The notes under the pieces: generated by a model
Told to the model about the DNA's origin: nothing
What the model saw: only the letters and a program-made list of their open reading frames with translations
Databases searched by the model: none
Shown: positions 14,912-23,107 of the stretch, piece by piece
Layout: every line of letters starts with the position of its first letter
Position numbering within the stretch: the first letter of the stretch is position 1
Assembly (NCBI GenBank): GCA_049606855.1
Contig: JBMYVY010000015.1
Coordinates: forward strand, 1-49,675
Direction: 5' to 3'
Origin: JBELHR01 sp049606855
GTDB lineage: Bacteria; Bacteroidota; Bacteroidia; Flavobacteriales; Flavobacteriaceae
Length of the DNA: 49,675 bases
Position numbers and translations under genes: made by a program

Positions 14912-16747
14912 TTGAGAAATTCTAAAAAATTGAATTTTAAAACTCCAGTCATAATTTTATGTATTGGGGTTTTTTGTGTTTTATATTCATGTATATCTTC
15001 CATTGATTCTCTTGATACAGAGAAGGATATTGTCGTGTCTTCAGAGTATATTGATAGCGTTATTGCAAATGAGGATTACGAGACAGCTTTTAATTTGATT
15101 CTCGGTGGTTTTGAACAAGCTAAACTCGATAAAAACTATATCGAGATGTCTAAATCCTCAGCAGATATTTCAGCTTTATATCGTGAAGCACTGAATTATG
15201 AATTGGCCATAAAATATGGTAAAGAAGCTTTGAATTGGGCTGATTCTTCAAGTAATGATGTCAGAGAAATTCAGGCTGATATTAATTTAGGGAAGGCTTA
15301 TTTAGGCTATTATAATCGAGGTGAGGATGGTGTTAAGAACCTTAGGTATGAAAAGATGATTGATAGTGCATATTTTTATTTTTCAAAAGCACTTGATAAA
15401 TCAAGGTTTTTACATCAAAAAGGTTTTAAGGATACCTTAAATTTTAGTTTGGTTGAATCTTTGGCCTCTATTTATTCAAATTTATCTGCGATTTCATTTA
15501 CTGAAGATAAATTGGACGAAGCTGAGAGTTCGGCACGTGAATCCTTAGAATTCTATTTAGAAATTGAAGACACATTAAGAACAGCGATTCCTTTAAATAA
15601 TATTGGTAATGTGGAGTTATTGCGTGAAAATTATACTGATGCAGCAAAATATTATAGACAGGCAATTGAAATTTTGGATGAATATGGTGATAAAAATGAA
15701 TATTTAAAAGACAAAGCAGATTTGTTGGTGAATTATGCATTTGCTTTAAATAAGCTTAACCGAATAGAGGCATATAATGTGTTTAATGAGGCATATGAAT
15801 TAGAATGGGATCTTGCAGTTGCTGAAAGGGATAAAATGCTTGCTGAGTTAGAAAAAAAGTACAATGTGAAGCGTATTGAAGAGGAAGCTGCCGCAAAACA
15901 AAAGGAAAAGGAGATAGAAGCAGAGCAATTCAAGTATTTCAGTATTTTGTTATTCATTTTAACCTTGGTTTTAATTGCTACATTCTTCGTTTTTTATAAA
16001 GGTTCTCAGTTGAAGCAGAAGAACTTGGAGCTTCAAATTGATAAGGAGCAGTTGGTTCAGAAAGCAGAACTTGAACGTGTAGAAAAATTATCTCAAACAA
16101 AGGTGCTTAATGCAACTATTGATGGTCGTGAATCAGAGAGAAAGCTAATTGCGGAAATTCTACATGATTCTGTAAGCTCATTGCTCTCATCGGCAAACTT
16201 GCACCTACAAGCCTCACGAAATGTCTACTCAGAGGTTCCAGAGGAAATTGATAAATCCCAAAGAATTATAGAAGAAGCCTCAGAAAAAATCAGAAACCTC
16301 TCTCACGAACTTATTTCTTCTGTATTGTTGAAATTTGGGCTGAGTTATTCGATTTTTGATCTCTGTGAGAAATATTCAAATTCTCAAATTGAAATTGTAA
16401 GTGATATTAATCGCGTCAGAAGATATGACCAGTCTTTTGAAATAAAAATGAACAATATTATTGAAGAATTGGTTAATAATATTTTGAAGCATTCAAAAGC
16501 CACAGAAGCTATTATCACCTTGGAAGAACGCAATGATCAACTGTTTTTGGAAATAACTGATAATGGGGAAGGCTTAAAATTTGATGAACTTATTAAAAAG
16601 GATGGGTTAGGATTGAATCAAATCAAAGCTAGAGTACAAATGATGAAAGGTTCTATAGATATCGATTCTATTCCTACACAAGGGACAACAATTAATATAA
16701 TTGTTCCCATAGTAGAACGCGAAGTTCGAAAAAGAGAAATGGCTTAA
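14912..16747 (+). CDS. TPR-containing sensor histidine kinase (HisKA_3 type)
   Basis: A 611-residue membrane kinase. An N-terminal hydrophobic segment (residues 12-28) ends in a possible lipobox, VLYSC (C27). A helical, TPR-like sensor region (about 50-300; for example IPLNNIGNVELLRENYTDAAKYYRQAI) is followed by a coiled coil (about 300-340), one transmembrane helix (about 343-362) and a second coiled coil. The HisKA_3 domain has phospho-acceptor H418 (AEILHDSVSS), and the ATPase domain carries NN at 522-523, DNGEG at 550-554 and GLGL at 565-568. The sensor lies in the periplasm. The start codon is TTG, the only one that keeps the signal segment. It pairs naturally with the NarL-type regulator upstream. 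Confidence 0.88.
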   Translation: MRNSKKLNFKTPVIILCIGVFCVLYSCISSIDSLDTEKDIVVSSEYIDSVIANEDYETAFNLILGGFEQAKLDKNYIEMSKSSADISALYREALNYELAIKYGKEALNWADSSSNDVREIQADINLGKAYLGYYNRGEDGVKNLRYEKMIDSAYFYFSKALDKSRFLHQKGFKDTLNFSLVESLASIYSNLSAISFTEDKLDEAESSARESLEFYLEIEDTLRTAIPLNNIGNVELLRENYTDAAKYYRQAIEILDEYGDKNEYLKDKADLLVNYAFALNKLNRIEAYNVFNEAYELEWDLAVAERDKMLAELEKKYNVKRIEEEAAAKQKEKEIEAEQFKYFSILLFILTLVLIATFFVFYKGSQLKQKNLELQIDKEQLVQKAELERVEKLSQTKVLNATIDGRESERKLIAEILHDSVSSLLSSANLHLQASRNVYSEVPEEIDKSQRIIEEASEKIRNLSHELISSVLLKFGLSYSIFDLCEKYSNSQIEIVSDINRVRRYDQSFEIKMNNIIEELVNNILKHSKATEAIITLEERNDQLFLEITDNGEGLKFDELIKKDGLGLNQIKARVQMMKGSIDIDSIPTQGTTINIIVPIVEREVRKREMA

Positions 16748-17239
16748 TTATTTGTCTTTTTCTATTACTACTAAATTCTTTATTTCTCCTCTGCTTACCT
16801 CGAATTTGAGCATCGTACGTTTTTTGTGAAAACCATGCTTTCCTGCAGCGCCTGGATTCATGTGAAGTAAATTGAGTTTCGGATCATTAATAACCTTTAG
16901 TATATGGGAGTGCCCGGAAATAAAAAGGTTGGGTCTTTCTTGTAAAAGGAGTGGTTTTATTCTCTTGTCATATCTATTCGGATAGCCACCAATATGGGTC
17001 ATAAATACTTTAACTCCTTCACATTCGAAAACTTGATTTTCTGGTACTTGAGCTCGTAGCGTTTTGTTGTCAATATTTCCATAGACCATTCTCAAGTTAG
17101 AAAGATTTTTAATCTGATCATATATTTCTATTTCACCTACATCACCAGCATGCCAGACTTCATCAACATTCTTGATATGGTTCAAAATGAATTCATCCAA
17201 AAGGTTGTGAGTATCGGAAATGAGTAGGATGGATTTCAT
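16748..17239 (-). CDS. YfcE/MJ0936-type metallophosphoesterase
   Basis: A 163-residue cytosolic phosphodiesterase of the small calcineurin-like family. Metal-binding motifs are in order: SDTHN at 8-12, HAGDVG at about 30-35, YGNIDN at about 54-59, and the C-terminal SGHSHI and HMNPGA motifs. Length is typical for YfcE-like enzymes, which hydrolyse artificial and some cyclic phosphodiesters; the natural substrate is unclear. Its stop directly abuts that of the kinase on the other strand. It is transcribed divergently from truA with overlapping promoter boxes. Confidence 0.9.
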   Translation of the reverse strand: MKSILLISDTHNLLDEFILNHIKNVDEVWHAGDVGEIEIYDQIKNLSNLRMVYGNIDNKTLRAQVPENQVFECEGVKVFMTHIGGYPNRYDKRIKPLLLQERPNLFISGHSHILKVINDPKLNLLHMNPGAAGKHGFHKKRTMLKFEVSRGEIKNLVVIEKDK

Positions 17240-17250
17240 AGAAATAGACT

Positions 17251-17272
17251 TATATTTGTAACAACAAATGTA
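17251..17272. promoter_or_regulatory. face-to-face -7 elements for truA (+) and the phosphoesterase (-)
   Basis: TATATTTG (17251-17258, plus) and TACATTTG read on the minus strand (17272-17265) both match TAnnTTTG and are separated by 6 bases. Each box lies downstream of the other's expected transcription start, so the promoters would overlap head-on. The boxes end about 21 and 25 bases before the respective start codons. Confidence 0.55.
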
Positions 17273-17279
17273 AGCATCT

Positions 17280-18038
17280 TTGAGGTATTTTATAACACTA
17301 GCTTTTAAGGGAACAAATTATTTTGGATGGCAGATTCAGCCTGATGCTATTAGTGTACAGGAGGTTCTCAATAGGGCGTTGTCAACTGTATTACGATCTG
17401 ATATAGCTGTTGTTGGAGCAGGAAGAACCGATGCTGGAGTTCATGCCTCTAAAATGGTTGCTCATTTTGATTTAAACATTGATTTAAGAGATGATTTAAA
17501 ATTATGCCATCAACTGAATTCCTATCTCCCTGATGATATCGTTGTGAGTTCCATAGAGCGAGTAAATGATGATGCTCACGCACGTTTTGATGCAGAACGA
17601 CGTGCCTATGACTATCTTATTGTTTTAGGAAGGAACCCATTTAAATTGGATACCACTTGGCAGTTGTATAATACTACTTTGGATATAGCTCAAATGAATT
17701 TGGCCTGTCAGGAATTATTAAGGCATAAGGATTTTAAGTGTTTTTCTAGGTCCAAAACCGATGTAAAGACATTTGATTGTCTTATTTTTGATGCACATTG
17801 GACTGAGTCAGGGAATGAATTGATTTTTCATATTGAAGCGAATCGATTTTTAAGAAATATGGTAAGAGCTATTGTTGGAACCATGATAGACGTTGGGACA
17901 GGAAAGAAAAGTTTAGAAGAATTTAAGGAGATAATTTTAGGTAGAGATCGCAGTAAAGCAGGTAAATCTGCCCCAGCTACTGGACTATTTCTATCGGAAA
18001 TTACTTATCCACTATCTATTGTATATGAAGACAGGTAA
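17280..18038 (+). CDS. truA: tRNA pseudouridine(38-40) synthase TruA
   Basis: Converts uridines 38-40 in the tRNA anticodon arm to pseudouridine. The 252-residue protein has the TruA signature: FKGTNYFGWQIQP near the N-terminus, the catalytic loop GAGRTDAGVHA with nucleophile D51, and the C-terminal FLRNMVRAIVGTMIDVG and SAGKSAPATGLFL-like segments. The start codon is TTG, giving the canonical MRYFITLAFKGT start. Its 3' end overlaps the ABC exporter gene by 14 bases, indicating co-transcription. Confidence 0.95.
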   Translation: MRYFITLAFKGTNYFGWQIQPDAISVQEVLNRALSTVLRSDIAVVGAGRTDAGVHASKMVAHFDLNIDLRDDLKLCHQLNSYLPDDIVVSSIERVNDDAHARFDAERRAYDYLIVLGRNPFKLDTTWQLYNTTLDIAQMNLACQELLRHKDFKCFSRSKTDVKTFDCLIFDAHWTESGNELIFHIEANRFLRNMVRAIVGTMIDVGTGKKSLEEFKEIILGRDRSKAGKSAPATGLFLSEITYPLSIVYEDR

Positions 18039-19785
18039 AGCATTTGATTTAGGGATATTTAAGAGATTAATGAGTTTCGCAAGAGTTTATCGCAGACAAT
18101 TTGCGTTAACAACTGCTGCGGCACTATTGTTGTCTGGTGCTGCTGCCTTGAGACCCTATTTGTTTATTCAAACAGTAGACGATTATATTCAAGTAAAAGA
18201 TGCAGAGGGACTGCTGTTCTATGTGCTGATTATGCTAGGACTTTTAATCGTAGAAGTGCTATTGCAATTTGTTTTTATTTATGAAGCGAATTGGTTGGGA
18301 CAGCAGATTATTAAGGATATTAGAAGTAAAATATTTTCTCATGTGATCCATTTTCGAATGGCCTATTTAAATAATGCTTCGGTTGGTAAGTTAGTGACAC
18401 GTGTGGTTTCTGATACTGAGACCATTGCAAGCTTCTTTTCTCAAGGATTATTTATGATTGTGAGTGATTTGTTGAAAATGTTTGTCATTGCAGGTTTGAT
18501 GCTGTATCAAAACTGGCAACTGTCCTTAATTGCTTTTGCGGTTATGCCCATAATGCTTTATGCCACACGTGTTTTCCAAAAGAAGATGAAAAAGGCCTTC
18601 CAAGAGGTTAGGGTGCAAGTTTCAAATTTGAATTCTTTTGTGCAAGAGCGCGTGACAGGAATGAAGATTGTCCAGCTTTTTAGCAGAGAAAAACAAGAGT
18701 ATTCAAACTTTGTAGCGATAAACGAAAAACACAAACAAGCTCATATTAAAACAGTTTGGTATAACTCCATATTTTTTCCTGTGGCTGAAATTCTCTCAGC
18801 GATTGCAATTGGCTTGCTCGTTTGGTATGGTGGATTGCAAGCTGCGTTAAATGGCCAAGTAGAGTTAGGAGAGATAATGGGTTTCATTATGATGGCACAA
18901 ATGTTATATCGACCGTTGAGACAAATAGCGGATAAATTTAATTCTCTTCAAATGGGAATGGTGGCTGGAGATCGCGTATTTAAAATTATAGATACAAATA
19001 GCTCAATTCAAGATAGCGGTTCAGTAGAATTGCTTCAAGCTCAAGGGAAAATTGATTTTCAAAACGTAAAATTTTCTTATATCCCAGGAGAGCCTGTTTT
19101 AAAGGGTATCGACTTGCATATTAAATCTGGAGAAACGGTTGCCATAGTTGGAGCGACAGGGGCAGGAAAGAGTACCATAATCAATTTAATTAATAGATTT
19201 TATGATATTGATTCTGGAGAGATATTAGTCGATGATGTCAATGTAAAAGATTATCAATTACATTCTTTAAGAAAACAGGTAGGAGTTGTTCTTCAGGATG
19301 TGTTTTTGTTTTCAGATAGTATTCTGAATAATATTAGTCTGGAAGATACGGAAATCACCAGAGAAGAGGTTATAAAAGCTGCTAAGAAGATTGGGATCAA
19401 TGAATTCATTATGAGTTTGCCGGATAATTACGATTATAATGTAAAAGAAAGGGGTGCGATGCTTTCAGCAGGTCAACGCCAGTTGATTGCTTTTTTAAGA
19501 GTGTATGTGAGTAACCCAGGAATATTGATACTTGATGAAGCTACATCTTCAGTAGATGCATATTCTGAAAAATTGATTCAAACTGCTACTGAAGCTTTAA
19601 CCCAAGGTAGGACTTCCATAGTTATTGCCCACCGATTGGCAACCATTAAAAAAGCGGATAGAATCATCGTTCTTGACAAGGGTGAAATTGTGGAGCAAGG
19701 CAGCCACGAGTCGTTGTTGAAGCTAGAAAATGGTTATTACAAAAACTTGCACGATCAGCAGTTTATTTTGGAATCGGCATCTTAA
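18025..19785 (+). CDS. ABC exporter half-transporter (MsbA/MdlB-like)
   Basis: A 586-residue fused permease-ATPase. Six transmembrane helices lie in residues 1-310, followed by a nucleotide-binding domain with Walker A GATGAGKST (about 376-384), Q-loop VVLQDVFLF, signature LSAGQRQ, Walker B ILILDEATS and switch His in IAHRL. Such half-transporters dimerise and export lipids or drugs; the substrate is not evident. An in-frame TTG lies 6 bases upstream at 18019, but the ATG at 18025 is preferred. The gene overlaps truA at its 5' end and cdaA (opposite strand) by 4 bases at its 3' end. Confidence 0.93.
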   Translation: MKTGKAFDLGIFKRLMSFARVYRRQFALTTAAALLLSGAAALRPYLFIQTVDDYIQVKDAEGLLFYVLIMLGLLIVEVLLQFVFIYEANWLGQQIIKDIRSKIFSHVIHFRMAYLNNASVGKLVTRVVSDTETIASFFSQGLFMIVSDLLKMFVIAGLMLYQNWQLSLIAFAVMPIMLYATRVFQKKMKKAFQEVRVQVSNLNSFVQERVTGMKIVQLFSREKQEYSNFVAINEKHKQAHIKTVWYNSIFFPVAEILSAIAIGLLVWYGGLQAALNGQVELGEIMGFIMMAQMLYRPLRQIADKFNSLQMGMVAGDRVFKIIDTNSSIQDSGSVELLQAQGKIDFQNVKFSYIPGEPVLKGIDLHIKSGETVAIVGATGAGKSTIINLINRFYDIDSGEILVDDVNVKDYQLHSLRKQVGVVLQDVFLFSDSILNNISLEDTEITREEVIKAAKKIGINEFIMSLPDNYDYNVKERGAMLSAGQRQLIAFLRVYVSNPGILILDEATSSVDAYSEKLIQTATEALTQGRTSIVIAHRLATIKKADRIIVLDKGEIVEQGSHESLLKLENGYYKNLHDQQFILESAS

Positions 19786-20552
19786 ATAAGTTCGCCTTTG
19801 ATTTTTTCTGTTAAGTCAGACTGGTTTTTATAAAGAACAAATTCACCATCTTTAATATAGTTCAATTCACCGGTCTCCTCAGATACTGTAAGACACAAGC
19901 AATCTGTGCGTTCTGTAATGCCAATAGCTGCACGATGCCTTAGGCCAAAACGAGCGGGTAGCTGTTTCGCGGATAGCGGAAACACACAGCGAGCTGCTGT
20001 AATATGATTGTCCTGAACGATTACTGCACCATCGTGTAATGGAGAATTTTTAAAGAATATACTTTCTAGAATCGGTGCATTGACCTCCAAATTCATAAGG
20101 TCACCACTTTCTTTTACAAAATCTAATTTATTGTTGCGCTCTATGGCAATTAAAGCTCCAGTCTTTGATTTTGAAAGTTTAAAGCAGGCCTCTAAAATAG
20201 ATTCAATATCATCCATTGAGGTGATTTCATTTCTCAAAAACTTAAACTGTGACATCAATCCACCTCTTCTGGAGAATTTTGTCGAGCCTAACATGAGTAG
20301 GAATTTTCTCATTTCAGGTTGGAAAACGACGATAAGTGCTATGGACCCAACACCCATAAAACCTCCGAGAATATTACTCAATAATTCCATTTTCAGGGCT
20401 TTGGTAACCTGCCAAATGAGTAATAAAATCATTATACCAATAAAGATATTTATCGCTACTGTTCCCTTTAAAAGTTTGTAAACATAATAGAGTAATATTG
20501 CCACCAGGACAATATCAATAATATCAATGAAGGAGAAGTTTAGAAAGTCCAT
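19782..20552 (-). CDS. cdaA: diadenylate cyclase CdaA (c-di-AMP synthase)
   Basis: Makes the second messenger cyclic di-AMP from two ATP. The 256-residue protein has three N-terminal transmembrane helices (about residues 10-28, 34-50 and 65-80), a short linker, and a DAC domain (about 110-240) with the catalytic motifs DGA at 174-176 (LHDGAVIV) and RHRAA at 205-209. Length and layout match CdaA. It is the last gene of a leftward group folP, lipoprotein, cdaA. c-di-AMP typically controls osmolyte/K+ balance and envelope homeostasis. Confidence 0.95.
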   Translation of the reverse strand: MDFLNFSFIDIIDIVLVAILLYYVYKLLKGTVAINIFIGIMILLLIWQVTKALKMELLSNILGGFMGVGSIALIVVFQPEMRKFLLMLGSTKFSRRGGLMSQFKFLRNEITSMDDIESILEACFKLSKSKTGALIAIERNNKLDFVKESGDLMNLEVNAPILESIFFKNSPLHDGAVIVQDNHITAARCVFPLSAKQLPARFGLRHRAAIGITERTDCLCLTVSEETGELNYIKDGEFVLYKNQSDLTEKIKGELI

Positions 20553-20556
20553 TAAG

Positions 20557-21111
20557 CTAATATAGTAATTTCTCGTTGGTTAATTGTTGGTAGAGATCAG
20601 GTCGGTTTTCAAATAAATTTGCTTTAAAATCCAGGTATTGTTGATAAGAGAGATCCCCTGAGTAAATAAGTGTCCATTTTTGATCCACTTGAGTCTCAAA
20701 AACTCGGTTCATTTCCAATTCCATTTGGTTGATATTTGGATCATAGTTTACCAGACTTATGTTAAGGAGCTGAACCCCTTCGTCTTTTGGGTTCATATAA
20801 GAAAGAAAATCTTGTGCATTTTCATTTTTATGCATGGATTTACCCAATCGTTTTCCCCTTATTTCTTTTAGAATGACATAAACTTCTGACATGGTCAGGG
20901 CTCTGTCAATATGAATGATCCAATCCGTTGTACTGATTTTGTTTGAAGAATTATAAACCGCCTTTCCTTCTTTTTTAAAAACCCACAATTGCGAATTATT
21001 ATAGATAGTATCTTGAATCCCAACATGAGAGATTAGCGGTAGATTTATGCTTTTTTCTTGACAAGAAATTAATAGTACAAAACCTAATAATAAGTGGCTA
21101 AGCTTTTTCAT
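20557..21111 (-). CDS. lipoprotein of unknown function between folP and cdaA
   Basis: A 184-residue protein with a lipoprotein signal (MKKLSHLLLGFVLLISC; Cys at 17), so it is membrane-anchored on the outer face. The body has alternating strands and helices with no domain I recognise. The frame extends to an ATG at 21129, but the ATG at 21111 gives the canonical basic-hydrophobic signal start and is preferred. It overlaps the end of folP by 14 bases and precedes cdaA by 4, so it belongs to the same transcript. Position suggests, but does not prove, a link to envelope sensing with CdaA. Confidence 0.78.
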   Translation of the reverse strand: MKKLSHLLLGFVLLISCQEKSINLPLISHVGIQDTIYNNSQLWVFKKEGKAVYNSSNKISTTDWIIHIDRALTMSEVYVILKEIRGKRLGKSMHKNENAQDFLSYMNPKDEGVQLLNISLVNYDPNINQMELEMNRVFETQVDQKWTLIYSGDLSYQQYLDFKANLFENRPDLYQQLTNEKLLY

Positions 21112-21931
21112 ATAACGAATAGATTTCAATGGTTTCTTTTGCTTGTTTCACATCGTGAACTCGAAGAATATTTGCCCCATTGGCTAAGGCTAGGGTATGA
21201 GCAACGCTTGTGGCATTTAGTGCCTGGTCAGCTGAAGTATTTAAGGGCTTATACAGCATCGATTTGCGAGAAATTCCAACCAGAATTGGAAGGTCTAAAG
21301 AATGAAACAAGTTTAAATTTTTTAAGATTTCGTAATTGTGATTCAAGGTTTTTCCAAATCCAAAACCAGGGTCTATGATTAAGTCATTCAATCCTTTTTT
21401 ATAACAACGATTCTGAAGCTCCGAAAAATACTTAATCAATTCTATCATGAGACTTTTATAATTTGGGTTCTTCTGCATCGTCTGGGGAGTTCCTTGCATA
21501 TGCATTGCAACATAAGGAACCTGCATTTGAGATACACAATCGATCATTTCATCATCCAAATTCCCAGCGGAAATGTCATTGATAATACTCGCACCTGATT
21601 CAACGGCCTTTTCTGCAATTTTAGCCCTGAAAGTGTCAATGGAAAGGATGAGATCAGGAAAATTCCTATGAAGGTACTGAACAACGGGAATCAACCTTTT
21701 GGTCTCTTCTTCGAGACTCACATGAGTAGCACCTGGCTTGGAGGATACTGCACCAACATCCAAAATATCCATCCCATCGGCGAGCATTTGGCTCACTTTC
21801 TTTTGGATCTGTTCTAACCCTGTATTTTGCCCTCCGTCATAAAAGGAGTCTGGGGTTAGATTCAGGATTCCCATTACCTTTGGCTTGGAAAGGTCTATCA
21901 GCTTGCCTCGGCAGTTAATACTATTCCTCAT
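21098..21931 (-). CDS. folP: dihydropteroate synthase
   Basis: Joins p-aminobenzoate to the pterin pyrophosphate in folate synthesis; target of sulphonamides. The 277-residue TIM-barrel carries the family motifs GILNLTPDSFYDGG (about 21-34), DVGAVSSKPGA (the pterin-binding loop, usually D-x-G-x-E-S-T-R-P-G), IIDPGFGFGKTLNHN and ISRKSM. The VSSKPGA form is the flavobacterial-type variant of ESTRPGA. It overlaps the upstream LOG-family gene by 11 bases and the following lipoprotein gene by 14. Confidence 0.95.
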   Translation of the reverse strand: MRNSINCRGKLIDLSKPKVMGILNLTPDSFYDGGQNTGLEQIQKKVSQMLADGMDILDVGAVSSKPGATHVSLEEETKRLIPVVQYLHRNFPDLILSIDTFRAKIAEKAVESGASIINDISAGNLDDEMIDCVSQMQVPYVAMHMQGTPQTMQKNPNYKSLMIELIKYFSELQNRCYKKGLNDLIIDPGFGFGKTLNHNYEILKNLNLFHSLDLPILVGISRKSMLYKPLNTSADQALNATSVAHTLALANGANILRVHDVKQAKETIEIYSLYEKA

Positions 21932-22511
21932 AATCTGGTGTTGTATTTATAACTTTGGTGACCTTAGGGGCCTTATAATCGTTAATCTGATCAAAAATTT
22001 CTTCAATTGAATCAGAAATAATAATAAGATCTCGATTTAAGGGTTTTAAGAATCCTTCGTGCACCATATAATCGAGTTGTTTCATCAAATGATCATAGAA
22101 GCCTCCGGTATTTAAAAATGCCACCGGTTTGGATTCAATACCCAATTGCCCCATGGTTAACGCCTCAAAAATTTCATCTAAGGTCCCGAAACCTCCTGCT
22201 AAAGCAATATAAGCGTCACATTTAAGACTCATGATTACCTTGCGTTCGCTCATGGTTTCGGTGTAAATCATTTCTGAGACATCTGGATGTGCAACTTCCT
22301 TGGTTTTTAATAATTTGGGGATAACTCCAATTACTGGTACATTTCTTTGAATCAAACGATCGGCCATCACTCCCATAAGCCCAATTTTTCCACCGCCGTA
22401 GACCATAGCAATATTTCTATCTGCCATGTAATCCGCCACTTTAAGGGCCTCTTTTCTATATAAGTCATTCGAGCCAACACTAGCTCCACAAAAAACAGCA
22501 AGATGTTTCAT
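21921..22511 (-). CDS. LOG-family (TIGR00730) nucleotide-sugar hydrolase-like protein
   Basis: A 196-residue cytosolic Rossmann-fold protein of the LOG/YvdD family; characterised members are cytokinin riboside 5'-monophosphate phosphoribohydrolases or related nucleotide 5'-monophosphate nucleosidases. Visible motifs are FCGASVGSN near the start, VYGGGKIGLMG (38-47), the MSERK active-site segment (87-91) and AGGFGTLDE (105-113). The last is normally PGGxGTxxE; here the first Pro is Ala (A105), the other motif residues being kept. It opens the leftward folP-cdaA group and is divergent from the DUF1599 gene. Confidence 0.9.
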   Translation of the reverse strand: MKHLAVFCGASVGSNDLYRKEALKVADYMADRNIAMVYGGGKIGLMGVMADRLIQRNVPVIGVIPKLLKTKEVAHPDVSEMIYTETMSERKVIMSLKCDAYIALAGGFGTLDEIFEALTMGQLGIESKPVAFLNTGGFYDHLMKQLDYMVHEGFLKPLNRDLIIISDSIEEIFDQINDYKAPKVTKVINTTPDYEE

Positions 22512-22570
22512 GCTTTAAATTTTTTAATTCTTTAAATTTATTCGAAATTTACGCAAATAATCACAGCTAC

Positions 22571-23107
22571 ATGCAAAATACATCCAAACAATACGACGAA
22601 ATCATATCTACTTGTAGAGCTTTATTTGAGAAGAAAATGATTGATTATGGGAGTGCTTGGCGAATCTTACGACTACCTTCTTTAACGGATCAGATTTTTA
22701 TCAAGGCACAACGCATTCGTCAATTGCAAGAGTCTGATGTAAGAAAAGTAGATGAAGGAGAAAGGTCTGAGTTTATTGGAATTATTAATTATTCAATAAT
22801 GGCTTTGGTGCAGCTTGAGAAAGGTATTGTGGAACAGCCGGATCTGAATACGGAGGAAGCTCTTGTACTCTATGATAAATTTGCTCATGAGACCAAAACC
22901 TTGATGGAGAATAAGAACCACGATTATGGAGAGGCCTGGAGAGAGATGAGAATTAGTTCTCTGACCGATTTAATATTACAAAAATTGCTTCGCGTAAAGC
23001 AAATTGAGGACAATGAAGGAAAAACTATAGTCTCAGAAGGTATTGATGCCAATTATCAGGATATGATTAACTATGCTGTTTTTGCTTTAATTTTAATGGA
23101 AGAATAA
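22571..23107 (+). CDS. DUF1599-family protein with two tandem modules
   Basis: A 178-residue soluble protein of the Bacteroidota DUF1599 family; function not known. Two related halves are visible. In the first, KMIDYGSAWRILRLPSLTDQIFIKAQRIRQLQ (about 20-51) is followed by EFIGIINYSIMALVQLE. In the second, KNHDYGEAWREMRISSLTDLILQKLLRVKQIE is followed by YQDMINYAVFALILME. The repeated DYG-x-AWR...SLTD and the I-NY-x-xxAL motifs suggest an internal duplication forming a symmetric helical fold, perhaps of the nucleotide-pyrophosphohydrolase type. Its stop overlaps the next gene by one base. Confidence 0.85.
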   Translation: MQNTSKQYDEIISTCRALFEKKMIDYGSAWRILRLPSLTDQIFIKAQRIRQLQESDVRKVDEGERSEFIGIINYSIMALVQLEKGIVEQPDLNTEEALVLYDKFAHETKTLMENKNHDYGEAWREMRISSLTDLILQKLLRVKQIEDNEGKTIVSEGIDANYQDMINYAVFALILMEE

